64,000 bases of DNA from Prostheceraeus crozeri (taxonomy: Eukaryota; Platyhelminthes; Polycladida; Euryleptidae): contig CAJQUW010008930.1 of the NCBI GenBank assembly GCA_907163375.1, forward strand, positions 1-64,000. The letters run 5' to 3'. A model generated the notes under the pieces. It was given only the letters and a program-made list of their open reading frames with translations. It did not search any database and was not told the origin of the DNA. Position numbers and translations under genes: made by a program. Below are positions 24,901 through 34,916 of this stretch, piece after piece. Positions within the stretch are counted from its first letter, which is position 1, and each line of letters begins with the position of its first letter.

Positions 24901-27900
24901 AAATGCGACAACAGAAGCCATCTGCTCGTCTGTCAAGTCTCGATACTCCATAGTGAGATCGAATAATAAAAAAGACAGTTTTGGCAAACTTTCAACAAGG
25001 TAAATGCATGGGTTAGTTTCTTATCTTTGATTATCGCAAATCCAATTAAATCAATGCTGTACATATGAAATCATTGTACATATTTACATGACTTCGTGCA
25101 AAATACTGTTGTATATGTACCAAAACTGTGACAAAAATCCGCCAGAAGATCGCGCGCATACACTGTATACATCTAAAGTCTAAGTTTAACTTATATAGAC
25201 CTGCTGTCTGAGTCTTCAGGTTGTGTGAATTTTGTGACTTATTCGATTTGGCTACTTTATGAATTAGATTTACAGCTTCAATGCCCGACTTTACAGTTGC
25301 ACATGATTATTCTATTCATTGATAAATCTAAAAAAAGCCTAAAACAGAATGTTCTCATAACTTCGACAGTCGAAATATAAAGATGTGTATAAAAATGTGA
25401 AAACCGACTGTATAAAAATGTGTCCCAAGTCCAGCCCGTCCCAGTCCATATCCATCTCTACATGTAGGTAGTCCGAAATGTACCGGTACATGCAGTGAAC
25501 ATTAATCTATCAACTTTGGGCACAATCTCTAGGTTGTCTCCGTGGCACAGTGGTCAACGAAGTGCTAGACTTATCGATTTGGAGGCTGAGCCCCGAAAGT
25601 GTCATTGAAAGTTGGCACAAAGGGCATACAGACAAAAAGTACCACAACCCTCCGGTAAAGTCTGACTATGTCAGCACCGACCAAATCCCCCAGTGGGTGC
25701 ATTAAAGTTTCATTAAAAAGCAGTCTTTCTAGGGACCGCTTGTAAACGATCGCTACAAAACTTGATATGCGGGTAAATGAGGATGTTATTTTAGCACACA
25801 GATGCTCGCAAAAGGTCTATTCATACCGGACGCGGCGCGTTTTCACGCGTCCAGAATTTTGTTCAGAACCGCACCAAACCTATAGGGCAGTTCACACAGA
25901 GACGTGCGGAACCTTGCGTCCAAGTAATTTCAAAAAAAAATTCTGAAATGGCACGCGGTTTGCCGACGAGAAAGGAAAATCCAAACTGTGCCAAGCCGCC
26001 TCGCAGTTTGCTCTACCGCCACACTCCTGCCTGACACCACAAGTTGCCAGATGTTCGTGCAGAGAAATGATTGACTTTCGATGTAGCTACCCGACAATTC
26101 TGACCTTTAATTTAGTAAGGACAACATGACCAGCTGCATATCAAAATTCCTGAACAATACGCTTTCATACTTTATCAACAATAGATTCGAATTCATGGAT
26201 GCATTTGGAAACAAATGGTATTACATTCACTTCAGAGCGAGTATCGGAAACGAAGATACGAAATTTGTTGATGTTCTCAACTTATGTGATAATCTTCAAT
26301 AGAATGATATTCCCGATCGCTATAGAAAGGCATTGTAATTTAACAAAGGTCAATTTGTGAGCTAAGTCATGGCAGACTGAATTCCTTGGTAAAGTCAATC
26401 CGCCCATCAATTATATTTCATGATGTCACCTGTGGCTTGTTGTCATCCTATGAATGAAAATGTGTGTCCTTAAAAATTCCATTCGTAACAAATGTGAAAT
26501 ATCAAATCATTAACTTTCGCAAAGTCATGTAGTTTGTGGCAATCCCCACATCCTAACGATTACATAACAATGTCAATCACTCAAAAAATATGCCGTACTT
26601 AATTTGCAATTGGAAAAAAAAACTTTAGCTATGCCGGTCTCTTTAATCTATCTGCAATTGTACAGCTCCCTCAAGCATTTCGATTAAGTCATCAAAGCGC
26701 TAAATCGTAGAATTCTTAACCAAATTTGTTGAAACACACTTCATTTAAAACAGGATTGGCTTTTGCCGGCTAAAACTGGTTTTTGCCACTAAGTGGTAAA
26801 AACCCGGTAAAACTCGGCAAAAACTGGTAAAAACCGGCTAAAACAAAAATTCCGAAATATCAGTCTATTTCTTCACGAAATGATCGACAACAAGTTGTGG
26901 TTACAGTATTACTATGCATGCGGGTTTACAGATTGGAACTCTTATCTTGCAAAACATGACATTTATTCTCTGATAGAACCATGTGGTATGCTTTTATTAC
27001 GAACAACATGCGATGTTGTCTTTGTTTACGATTGCTCTGCCATTTTCTTGTGCCTTTAGAATTAATGTAGACTTCAGCACCACTTTGGCCCTTTAGTTCA
27101 TGTAAGAGAAGTTGCTAGACACTTCCGAAATTATCATCAGATGAATGCTCATTTGGGTCAGAGAATGTGATTTCGTTAAATTCAAAAAAATGAAAATAAA
27201 TGTATGAATAAAACTAGTTCATACATAGAACTAAATTAAGCAAACTCGTTTCTTCATGTGGACGAGCTTCAATAATCCCAGTCATTCTTCTGTGTTAAGT
27301 GTTCAGCAAGAATGTAGAGTGTATTTTGATAGTACCTTAGGTTTAATCAGATCTAGATTTGTACCGAGGTCTCATGAGCGTAGAGAGAACACTCTATCAA
27401 AAGGCCTATGCACCGGAAAATCTCAGTACCCAAATCAAGCACTTAGAATGCATTTCCACCTTTTTTAGAAATATACGGTACTAAATGTGCTAATGCTTGT
27501 GACTGGAGCGGAAAATCATGATTTGGAAGAACAAATAATAAAATAACATAGCTCGCAGCAGCAACATTGATAAAGTGAGGTATAGTGTATGTCTGAACAG
27601 CTTCAGTTACAATATCTACAAAAGAACATTTCCAATGAGCTGCAAAATTGATCGTTGTTAATAGAATCTGAGAGGGACAAACAATTGTGACATTCACGCG
27701 CACGCTTTAAAGAATGAACAGGAGCTTTATAACAATATTTTTATAATAATTCATGTTCTTACACTTATACTTGGAATATATTCTTGATTAAAATATGATA
27801 TTGATAAGATGTAAATTGTGAAAATACAGGCCTATATGTTTATCGAATGATAAAAAGCAAAATGAACTTATTATGACTAACGTACATTAATACAGTAAGG

Positions 27901-30900
27901 AGTGACGATGATCCCTTTACATGTAACCGAAACAATTTCAATAGTAATGCTGGAAAAATAGTTTTAGACAGTTTTAACCGAAAAAAGGTTACAAAACCTG
28001 GTGGTTTTTACCGGCCAACCCTGATTTAAAAAGAAATTTCACGAAGATGATCGTGGTGTCTATTTTGCAAACATCAACAATTTGTTCTCCTTAAAAATGC
28101 TCGTTTGTATCGCTCAGCGCGTGACAATAGCTGATTAGTTTATAATTGTGTTGCCAACTTGACAGGAGATTGTCATCTGACATTCCCTCAATCTAAATCG
28201 CCATATCATACTGAACTCAGTAATCTTCTCAGATTGACCCTATATTTTAGACCGTTTGTCGGCCAAAGCTCATCATACAATTATTTGGAAATTGGTCGAA
28301 CATAGACTGCCCCTAGCAACACTTCAATTCATCATAACGAACTGTTCTCGGCGGATGAAACTTGTACAGATCTCAGAGTCTGATTACATTAAACCTTGTT
28401 CATGTTCACGCTTGTAAATCAGATGGAAAATGCTGTTGTATTTCTTCAAAAATGTGTCGTTTGGATATCGATTTCGAGACTACTCATAATGCTTGAAATG
28501 CCATATCTGATTTCATGTAATTATGAAAACTGAGTGCGTCATTTAGCTATCTCGGGGAAATGTCGTATTATAAGTAAGTAAGTAAGTAAGCGTTTATTCA
28601 AATATTGAAAATCGTAAAATTATAGAAAGAGACACAGAAAATAATAGCAAAAATACTGTCATTGAATCAATAAAACATCTTGGAAGATACATACATGTAT
28701 GAATTGACTACACAAACTAGGAATTTACGTAATAATTCAGCTGGAATATTCATTTAAAAGGACACACATCCAAGGAATGAATGAGTGGAGTCTACGTGGA
28801 GTCTTCACACTAGGGATACATAAATGATCAGTACGGGGCAAACGAAGAGGAATCAACGGATGCAGTGGTTCCTTGTTTGGGCTCATTCGAGTGCATGTAA
28901 TACAAAGAATGTGAATATGCTTATTATCAAAAAATAAAAAGTGTCCATAATGTTATAGTATCTGTAGTTGCGTATTTCCTTATTGTGTGACTTTCCTTTC
29001 TCCCGCCCCTCACCACCTGATTCGGTGAGAACAGGCATTTTGCAACCCTAGCAGTGCACGGCCGCGTGGACTTACCATTCATGTTTTCCAAATATTTATG
29101 TACAGACAATGGCTGATCTCTCCCATCACTGCCTTGCTTCAGATTTCACACAAATCATCCAATAATAAGTTGCTATTCAAGAAAGGCAAGCTAAGAAGCT
29201 ATCAAAAATGGGCGGAATCAAGGTGAATATCATGCAGGTGAGAACTAGAATTAACTAAGTAGTCAGTAATAAATTTAATATTACTTTTGAGAAGCACTTT
29301 ATGTGCAGACGTATTGAAAACTGAAGTGAACATCGTGTCAAAAAATGTTCACTTTCAGTTTGAACGTAAATTGTAAAATTTGAGATAGAAGCAATTGTGA
29401 TTTGAGTAGGCAGTTTCTAAAGTATTCTAATCCTCCTTTCACACGCAGAATATCACAATTGCCCCCAAAAGATATTAGTCTCTGGCTTGTGTGATTGGAC
29501 AAGCGCGCACATTGCAGAAGTAGCTCTTATAAGGGAGAACCTACGAAACTCAACTGTCAGATTGCAGTCAGGACTGTCGAGTGAAAAGTACGAATCTCTA
29601 GCTGAAATTGTTTTAGTGATGAATTCATCAAATAAAAATATTATTCACACAGCTCGACTCTTCACGATCTAAATTTACTGACTGTGTACGTTTAATGTGG
29701 TGTCAATGCCGTAGTTCGTCAGAATTCATGCTTGAATTTGCAATTGATCTCTGCCTGTAAAGAAATGTAGCGCTGACAATAAACAAACCTACAAATGATC
29801 AATATTCACTATTCAAAATTATTTACAAAAAGATGCCAACAAAAAAGTAAATAGTTAAGTAACAAAGTGGAAACATCAAGAATAAGATGGCAGACAGATA
29901 AAGGGACGTAAAAAGTATATTCTTTTTTCCTTAGCGTTAAGTAAAATATTCTTTTCTTATTTCTAAATTCCTATCAATTTATCTCAAAAATCAACTGTCA
30001 AGTCTCAGTTAGGCACATCTTGTTTGATTTGATTTCAGCTACGTTGCTCAGTAGCTTTGCTGTCTTTCTAAGACAAGCTGTTTTACTGTGAATGATTATA
30101 ATTGATCATCAACATTAACTTCATGCATTCAAATGGTTTCTATAAACTTGAAAAGGGATCAAATTCAAATAATCACTCACCACGTTCAGAAATGGCCAAA
30201 CAGACGTCAACACGATTGAATATCCGAGAGCACCCAAAAACGCGGTGTAGTACAAAACACGTAAAGAACGCCACCTTGATTTTCTATCCCCATCCGTTTC
30301 TAAGAAGCTAAAATATTCGAATGCTCGCGGTCAAGAACATTGAAAGAATTTTATTCATCATACAACTTGAATAATTGGCATGAAACACTCTTGTATTTGC
30401 CTTTTATGTGGTTATCAGGCATTGATATATTTAGTATTATATTATTTACATGTGCATCTGCTAAGGATCCTTTCGATGTAATATTTCGCTTGAGAAGGCT
30501 TTGCGAAAAAAATATTCAATAAATATCTGTTAGCAGCTTGGCTTATACAGTGCGTTCATAAAGTCACTGTGCACCTAATAAATCAATGCATGCGCAATAC
30601 TTTGTCGCTTAGAATTTGCCACGGCACTATAAAAAGTGGAGTTTATCTTGTAGAAACTTCGACTTCTGTGTGATCACAAAATATCTATTTACATACTATA
30701 AAAACATTTGAAAATGTCCACCCTGTTCACGAATACAAATGTCAATTCAACGTCTCATATTCTCAAACATTCGGTGAATTTCCTCGTGCCTGATAGCGTC
30801 AATTTGCTGTCGGCTGTTTTCTCTAGACTCCTGTAGATTTCGTGACCTGCTTCCGTAAACCTCCTGCTTCACCGCTAAACACCAGTAAAAGTCCAAGACA

Positions 30901-32101
30901 TTCAAATCCGGGATCTAGGATGCCAAACTCCTTCAGAGATAACTCTTTTTTGAAATATTCCACTAAAATATCGAATTGAGGGATTGGCGGTATGCGCAGT
31001 TGTTCCATCTTGCTAGAAATAAGTAGTCAAACTTTCATCGTCACTTAATTCGTCAACGAGTGAAGCAATAATTTTGTCAAATAATTTTTGCAATAGTAGT
31101 TGAATATCGGCCCAAGCATTTGTAGTCTTGACATAAGAGAATGTAATGGCTTCTCAACAAATTCGTGTGGGTTTTCACTAGACCATATGCGGGAACTCTG
31201 ACTACTGAAATGCCTTGATAGATGAAACCAAGCTTCATCAGAAAAGAAAGTCTTATCGAGAACATTATTTACATTTAGATTTTCCTTGAACCAAACACAG
31301 TACTTGAATTACAAACGTTTGTCATGATCGGCATCATTCAATTCATGTTGGCCAGAGATGCGGTACGGATATAGGCCTATGTTCTTTCTTACAGCAGGAT
31401 GAGCCGCCCCGAGAGATAGACCCACTTCTTGGGATAAGCGACGCATCGACTTGTTTGGGCAATGAGTCATAGCTTCAGAAATAACATTTTCAGATTAGGG
31501 CCTAATGGTCGATCTGAGCGTGATGGATCGTGCACCGAGTCAGCTTTTCTGAACTCACTGATTGGACTCCAATCAACATTTCGATGAGGCAAATCAGATG
31601 TAGGAAGTCTTTCTAAAAACCCCTTCTTCACCTCATTATTATATTCCCCATTGGCGCGAAAAACATTTTCGACCAAGAAGTTCTTCTCTCGCATTGACAG
31701 CATACCATGCTTAGCTTCGAAATGCAACGTACTGATCTTCACCGAGTTAGTAGCTGACAAAAGTGAAGTTAAATTCAAATTCTAGATCATGTTGAATGTC
31801 GCAAGCTACTCAATTGCGCTTCCCAAACGAGCCAGTGACTCTGTGCATGTGATAGATATCTACAATTGTAAGATTACGACTGTTTTCTTTGGCAAAACAA
31901 AGTTAGAAGAGGTGCACAGTGACTTTATGAACGCACTGTATATGTATATATTTTTGATTCATTAAGAGGGAGAAACCTACGTCTAAAATTTGAATGAAAT
32001 AATAGCTTTTGAGCGTCAACCAGACTTATAATTTACCTGTCAGAAAAGCTTGCTAGGAGATGTTCCTTCGAGCCGCTTTGGCTAGCGGCTTCAATATTCA
32101 T
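9709..32101 (-). CDS. MFSD8: MFSD8/CLN7-like lysosomal major facilitator protein, spliced gene
   Basis: Eight coding exons, in transcript order, are 32101-32037, 30307-30181, 23498-23036, 19733-19493, 19108-18974, 17237-17068, 12166-11964 and 9954-9709. They read through in phase to about 549 codons (human MFSD8 has 518). Landmarks shared with vertebrate MFSD8, from memory of the family, are KSRWRSLRVLYYTAFLG, VWPFL, GSYSFGQFVAAPILG, ITPLTM-like MATPLTMYEFGW, VFNGII-like VIFNGIIWAG, and the last exon VGPIYVTLMLEDFGPR. The family acts in the lysosomal membrane as a transporter/chloride channel; loss in humans causes CLN7 Batten disease. The exon 6 donor (GTGTGT) is weak and inferred from phase; a GTAAAG 22 bases upstream is stronger but breaks the phase unless an extra exon exists. 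The introns carry many transposons. Confidence 0.88.
9955..11963 (-). other. MFSD8 intron 7, no recognised content
   Basis: Two kilobases of AT-rich DNA between the last two coding exons. I see no open frame or repeat structure I can name. Confidence 0.6.
11964..12166 (-). CDS. MFSD8: MFSD8 coding exon 7 (luminal loop, helix 10)
   Basis: The acceptor is CTGTTACAG and the donor CAACAG|GTACGT. It codes WVNGTDGNSSDYNELGGCP, with two N-glycosylation sequons (NGT, NSS), then RWCFTEPAVHMSQMFIGTLI and ALGPIQQ. Vertebrate MFSD8 has QAWCLYTPVIHLAQ and KILGPKPQ at this point. Confidence 0.85.
12167..15984 (-). other. MFSD8 intron 6, 3' part, no recognised content
   Basis: Several short open frames occur (for example near 13.3-14.0 kb) but none shows a domain or codon pattern I trust. 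A missed small exon may lie in this intron, given the phase problem at exon 6. Confidence 0.5.
15985..16706. mobile_element. pogo/Tigger-like element with TA duplication, non-autonomous
   Basis: The left end reads CAGTAGTATCCGCTTAATAA and continues GCCC. The right end, read on the minus strand, is CAGCAGTGTCCGCTTAATAA followed by GCC. A TA lies outside each end (15983-15984 and 16707-16708). Internal GGTTAATA-GCC and CCGCTTAATAATCCC blocks repeat the terminal motif. The 722-base interior has no transposase frame. The terminal sequence and TA target are those of pogo/Tigger transposons. Confidence 0.75.
17068..17237 (-). CDS. MFSD8: MFSD8 coding exon 6 (helix 9 and luminal loop); donor uncertain
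   Basis: It codes HFEKGIILGGCIFLLIGLIG, YVPMTGEK and a Cys/His-containing luminal loop (LCHVSSLPCHEE). The acceptor is either of two in-frame AGs, giving a start at 17237 or 17231. A donor at 17067 (T|GTGTGT) keeps phase with exon 7. A better-looking donor, GAG|GTAAAG at 17089, would leave phase 0 and need another small exon in the 4.9-kb intron. The exon identity is firm; the 3' edge is not. Confidence 0.7.
17238..18973 (-). other. MFSD8 intron 5, no recognised content
   Basis: 1.7 kb of AT-rich intron. One TAGGCCTA octamer lies near 17307 and a related copy near 18643. No repeat or gene recognised. Confidence 0.5.
18974..19108 (-). CDS. MFSD8: MFSD8 coding exon 5 (helix 8)
   Basis: 135 bases after CATTTTTCCAG, ending AAGAG|GTAATT. 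It codes MATPLTMYEFGWHRDNAVIF and NGIIWAGVGCITITTALTIR, parallel to ITPLTMDMYAW and VLYNGII of vertebrate MFSD8. The intron to exon 4 is only 384 bases, the shortest in the gene. Confidence 0.88.
19493..19733 (-). CDS. MFSD8: MFSD8 coding exon 4 (central loop, helix 7)
   Basis: The acceptor is TTTTGTAG|CAATC and the donor GAAAC|GTAAGA. It codes IINFVIVRLFFNEHGV, an acidic Ser/Pro/Asp-rich cytosolic loop of about 35 residues between the two six-helix halves, and helix 7 (LLIWSMNVICFISFFTFATAE). It enters after one codon base and leaves after two; both match the neighbours. Confidence 0.88.
20456..21910 (-). mobile_element. Penelope-like retroelement fragment in MFSD8 intron 3
   Basis: Read on the minus strand, pieces of a Penelope reverse transcriptase appear in order. 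SFISLDVVSLYYTSIPVNYG (about 21600) is the first catalytic block with an inserted residue. RYIDDILI (about 21282-21305) is the YxDD motif. A YEWYSKPCH-type block lies near 21190. A diverged GIY-YIG-like nuclease end (SYIRQTSRHFN in one frame) lies near 20690. The frames change several times, so the copy is dead. The typical Penelope order, RT then GIY-YIG, supports the call. It is truncated at the 5' end and lies in sense with MFSD8. Confidence 0.7.
22401..22486. repeat. 86-bp hAT-like mini-element or hairpin
   Basis: CAGGGTTGGAA at 22401 is repeated inverted as TTCCAACCCTG ending at 22486, with internal GCGGCCG/CGGCCGC complementarity. CAG-start termini of this type occur in hAT elements, and the larger element at 26751 has a related end. 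Flanking 8-mers match only partly. Confidence 0.5.
23036..23498 (-). CDS. MFSD8: MFSD8 coding exon 3 (membrane spans 2-6)
   Basis: The acceptor is CTCTTTCAG|ATGGATCC and the donor A|GTAAGT. The 154 codons carry the major-facilitator A motif (GVIYRRVGK, residues 93-101) between helices 2 and 3, the helix-4 stretch RIITGIGSGTLAVIRAF and the ATSLRERT loop, which matches ATSLQERT in vertebrate MFSD8. It ends in LNMYTSPAWLGVIF. It is the largest and clearest exon. Confidence 0.92.
23772..25165 (-). mobile_element. mariner-like (IS630-Tc1-mariner) transposon in MFSD8 intron 2
   Basis: The ends share CAG..., then GATCTTCTGGCGGATTTT in inverted orientation (left 23784-23801, right about 25135-25152). 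TA lies outside each end (23770-23771, 25166-25167). Length is 1394 bases. The minus strand has the transposase N-terminus from about 24951: MEYRDLTDEQMASVVAFAA, then a helix-turn-helix part (AQEVGLALASVSKVLKEVGI). Further on, ATFHLNGSINRHS-like and NPHLIDAVTFHSLLGH-type remnants mark the catalytic domain. The reading frame is interrupted several times, so the copy is inactive. It lies in the same orientation as MFSD8. Confidence 0.8.
25533..25700 (+). repeat. tRNA-derived SINE-like sequence
   Basis: GTCTCCGTGGCACAGTGGTC contains a good polymerase III A box (TGGCACAGTGG, 25543-25553), followed by an anticodon-arm-like stretch (GACTTATCGATTTGGAGGC). The B-box area (GAGCCCCGAAAG) is decayed. 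The sequence continues into a non-tRNA body ending near an AT-rich tail. A SINE head fits better than a functional tRNA. It lies in MFSD8 intron 2. Confidence 0.45.
26751..28023. mobile_element. hAT-type element with perfect 8-bp target duplication ATTTAAAA
   Basis: ATTTAAAA at 26743-26750 is repeated exactly at 28024-28031. The ends are CAGGATTGGC and, inverted, CAGGGTTGGC. Subterminal CCGGTAAAAAC/GGCAAAAACTGGTAAAA motifs crowd both ends in opposite orientations. An 8-bp duplication with CA...TG ends and subterminal repeats is diagnostic for hAT. The 1.27-kb interior codes for no recognisable transposase, so it is non-autonomous. It sits in MFSD8 intron 2. Confidence 0.85.
28023..30180 (-). 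other. MFSD8 intron 2, 5' part with an (AAGT)n tract
   Basis: AAGTAAGTAAGTAAGTAAGC lies near 28572-28591, followed by GTTTATTCA. Read on the minus strand this is AATAAACGCTTACTTACTT, the look of a LINE 3' tail, but no reverse transcriptase is attached. No other content recognised. Confidence 0.4.
30181..30307 (-). CDS. MFSD8: MFSD8 coding exon 2 (first membrane span)
   Basis: 127 bases start after TATTTTAG and end at GTG|GTGAGT. The exon codes FLETDGDRKSRWRSLRVLYY, then TAFLGALGYSIVLTSVWPFLNV: the conserved juxtamembrane KSRWRS box and transmembrane helix 1. Phase 2 in, phase 0 out, consistent with both neighbours. Confidence 0.87.
30548..31938 (-). mobile_element. mariner-like transposon with identical 29-bp inverted repeats in MFSD8 intron 1
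   Basis: The 29-bp ends, which begin CAGTGCGTTCATAAAGTCAC, are identical when inverted (30548-30576 and 31910-31938). TA lies outside both. The minus strand codes decayed mariner-type transposase pieces: REKNFLVENVFRANGEYNNE and DWSPISEFRKADSVHDPSRS near 31.5-31.7 kb, then DEAWFHLSRHFSSQSSRIWS and ENPHEF near 31.15-31.25 kb. The last pair surrounds the first catalytic Asp of the family. Frames are interrupted several times. Perfect ends with a broken gene suggest a copy moved in trans. It is unlike the 23.8-kb mariner in its end sequence. Confidence 0.85.
32037..32101 (-). CDS. MFSD8: MFSD8 coding exon 1 (start codon)
   Basis: It codes MNIEAASQSGSKEHLLASFSD and two bases of the next codon. 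The chosen ATG at 32101-32099 follows an acceptor-like TTTTTCAG by two bases. The donor is ACAG|GTAAAT, phase 2, matching exon 2. The cytosolic tail has LL after an acidic residue (KEHLL), where vertebrate MFSD8 has an N-terminal dileucine lysosomal sorting signal; the spacing is not the exact DExxxLL form. A 5' untranslated exon, or trans-splicing, is implied by the acceptor. Confidence 0.75.
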
Positions 32102-32311
32102 TCTGAAAAATCAACGACAAAACTGAAAAACCATTAGCTGCCAGGTTAGACTGACAGAACATGTCAAAACACAGAAAGCACTGTCATGTCAAAGATGAAG
32201 CATTCAGAATCAGTTTGAAAATGTTGGGAACCAAAAAGACTCAAATTTGAAACTATAGCTATAGATATTTAAAATTGTTTTAAAAACATTGCCTTCAGTT
32301 TAATATATAAT

Positions 32312-32639
32312 CAGGGTTTTTTTAAGTTTTTTGCTACGGGTCATCTGATCATTCGCACGGGTCACACTCAAATCTTCTCAAGATCGACTTTCACTAGTGT
32401 ACGCCTAACGCACGCAGGATTTATAAATAAGCAAAAACAGAAGTCATGAATGCAGCATAACATTTAGCATTTAGCAGTGAATTTTACTCGCGATACTGCA
32501 TGTTAATGAGTAGAATTCTGGGCATTGATAGTGTTGGCTATGGCTCACTGCATGTAACGGATGCACGTTCAAAATCCACGGTACGAGTCGAAAATTCCAC
32601 GGTGCAGAATGTGACCCGTGGAACACCTTAAAAACACTG
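32312..32639. mobile_element. hAT-like MITE upstream of MFSD8
   Basis: The left end CAGGGTTTTTTTAAG... carrying ACGGGTCA is matched inverted at the right end (CAGTGTTTTTAAG... with ACGGGTCA). ATATAAT flanks both sides (32305-32311 and 32640-32646), a 7-of-8 target duplication. At 328 bases there is no coding capacity. It lies about 200 bases upstream of the MFSD8 start exon. Confidence 0.6.
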
Positions 32640-34837
32640 ATATAATGGTTATAAAACTAAAACAAAATATCATAAATTGTAGGCTAAAAATCGATGTAGT
32701 TTCAACTTTTGACCTGCGGCATATCCGAAGATCGGTTGAAAAATTGTCTATTTGATTTGCAAAGCTGGAACGATTCCCGAAGTATCAAATAATTCAGCTT
32801 GACTTTTCGTGACGATGACAATGACATGTGATCAGCTTTATAGCTGACTTGCATTCGAATCTTGGTCAGACTAGCTGCGGTCGGGAAGATAGACAAAGAG
32901 AGAGAGCATTCGAACGTATTTTGTGTTGCATCTCATCATCACAAATCCAGCAACAAATGTTTGCTGAAACAGCGCAGTTTAAACAAGAAAAATATATAAA
33001 GAAGAATACATATAAAAGAGAAATTCTTGAGGTAATTATACAGCGGTTTCGTACGTTTTAAAATTGTGTGAACACCTTTTGTGAGCACACTTGAATTCTA
33101 TACAATATTGGCTCTTTCCAAACACGCTGGCTCTCAAACATCAGGCGAATCTTTGCTGTGATTTGATCTTCTTTAATTCAAAATTTAGTTTCAATTTAAA
33201 TCAGCTTTCAATTTTGATCAAACTTTAATTCAAAGTTTATTTTCGCACATTATGATCGATAAACAGCATTTTTCGCCGCACCACGATGCAAGAGCTCAGA
33301 ATTAGAACTGGGACGGACTTTTCGTCCCCAGTGCAGTTCTCATTTTTTCGACCCGTGCCCGACCCAGATTTTCATTTATTAGAGCCAGTTTTATTTGAAA
33401 TTAGCAACCCTCTGAATATAATCGCAAATAATGCTTGAATAATCGATTATCACATCTCAAGATTCACTCAAAATGCTTTCCTGTTCAGGCATGTGAGGCA
33501 TTCATAAACTAGCAAATAAAATCATTTCCATGAATATAGCAAGTCAGCATGTGCATTCATATTCGAAAATTATAAAACTATTCATAAACCGATAGATGCA
33601 AGCGCGTGCATGCTTTGCAAACCGCAGTTATGAGTCGCGCCCGTGAAGGAAATTCTAAGGTTATGAATAACTCAACATGCCAATGAAATGCTTCGAAAAT
33701 TATAGTCCGGGAGCTACCAAGAAGCTGCGCAGGAACGAGGTCGCATCCGAATCTTTCACATAGCATTGCGCACCTCTTAGCTGCTATAGAATTCCACGGA
33801 TCAGGTAGCCCGTCTTTCATAAACAGTTTGCATTAAAAAACCCAAGTTACCTACTTCCAATGCAGAATTTGTGACACACAGGCCATAGACACGATTTTCT
33901 TAACTTATTTAATGCAGATTAAAATCGAGAAGAGGTATTTGTTCAAAATGATTAGTACACGCTTTATCTAGCTACAGATAACGCTCCTTCATGCATGAGT
34001 GGTTTTCCTTATTGAGAATTATCTTCTTTGACTACCATAGGACTCATATGGGTAATAACTTCAAATCTTCAAAGTAGCTTCAACGAACAAGTGCTATTTC
34101 CTCTCCACAAAGATAACTGCATGCGCTTGCTCTTCTCTCATTTGCCTCGAAATATCACTCATATGAAAGAGAATGGCCTGTACATGCTTTCTACAGAAAT
34201 CAAATTGAAGAATACATCTTCGACTTCAATTTGCAGTCAATAACTCAACAAAATCGTGTTCATGACCATCATGACACAATTTCTCTATTGGGGTTCTTCA
34301 ATCCCCGTAACTTGTAAAACACAAGCGACCCGAGAGACGTGCAGCTCTGTAGCATTCAAGTGGTGTGCAATGATATGTGAAAGTTTCAGGTACGATCTCG
34401 TTGCAAAGCTTCGCTTCCCTGCCGAGATAGTTTTTCATGAATTGTTCTTCCATCAATAGAATCCTCCGGGAGAAGATTGTGCGTGCGTATTAGGGAAGTT
34501 CATATTCTTGTCATCATTTCTACATACTACAAGTGTTCGTCATGATAGACATGATTGCAAACCAAGCAAATCAAACTCTATTATGCATCGACGCAACATA
34601 TAATACATCTGAAGTTTGAGAAGACACTAAGGAAAAGTATCAGACAAACATGCAGCCAGGTCGTGCTTCCAAAAATTCATGTCTGGTCCGTTTAAGGTTC
34701 GGACCCGTTTTCCACTCTGGAAGAAGTGTAACCTGGCGTTTGTTAGTGCACTTTCAAATTCTAAGAAATCCTTGGCCGTGTCATGGTCTCGGCTCTGATT
34801 AGCTGAGCAATGCAACTATTCGCTTTGCACCTGTTAT
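32640..34837. other. Intergenic stretch, no recognised gene
   Basis: The promoter and any 5' untranslated exon of the minus-strand MFSD8 gene may lie here, but I see no secure signal. Confidence 0.4.
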
Positions 34838-34916
34838 TGCGGCCTCGTGATGGGGTGTGCTTATTAACAGCTAACCAGTACAACTAGAATACCATGTCTC
34901 GAATCCCAGCGCGGCA
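34838..34916 (+). repeat. Decayed tRNA-like SINE head
   Basis: GCGGCCTCGTGATGGGGTG is followed by a polymerase III B-box-like GTCTCGAATCC (34896-34906) and CAGCGCGGC, the layout of tRNA-derived SINE heads. The A box is poor and the D and anticodon arms do not fold convincingly, so a working tRNA gene is unlikely. Confidence 0.35.

Noticed and set aside
25535-25610. A tRNA gene
   Set aside because: The A box is good, but the B box and stems are too decayed for a folded tRNA. A SINE head fits better.
25828-25852. GGACGCG...CGCGTCC hairpin as a terminator or regulatory site
   Set aside because: A 7-bp stem in eukaryotic intron DNA without other context. Probably part of a decayed repeat.
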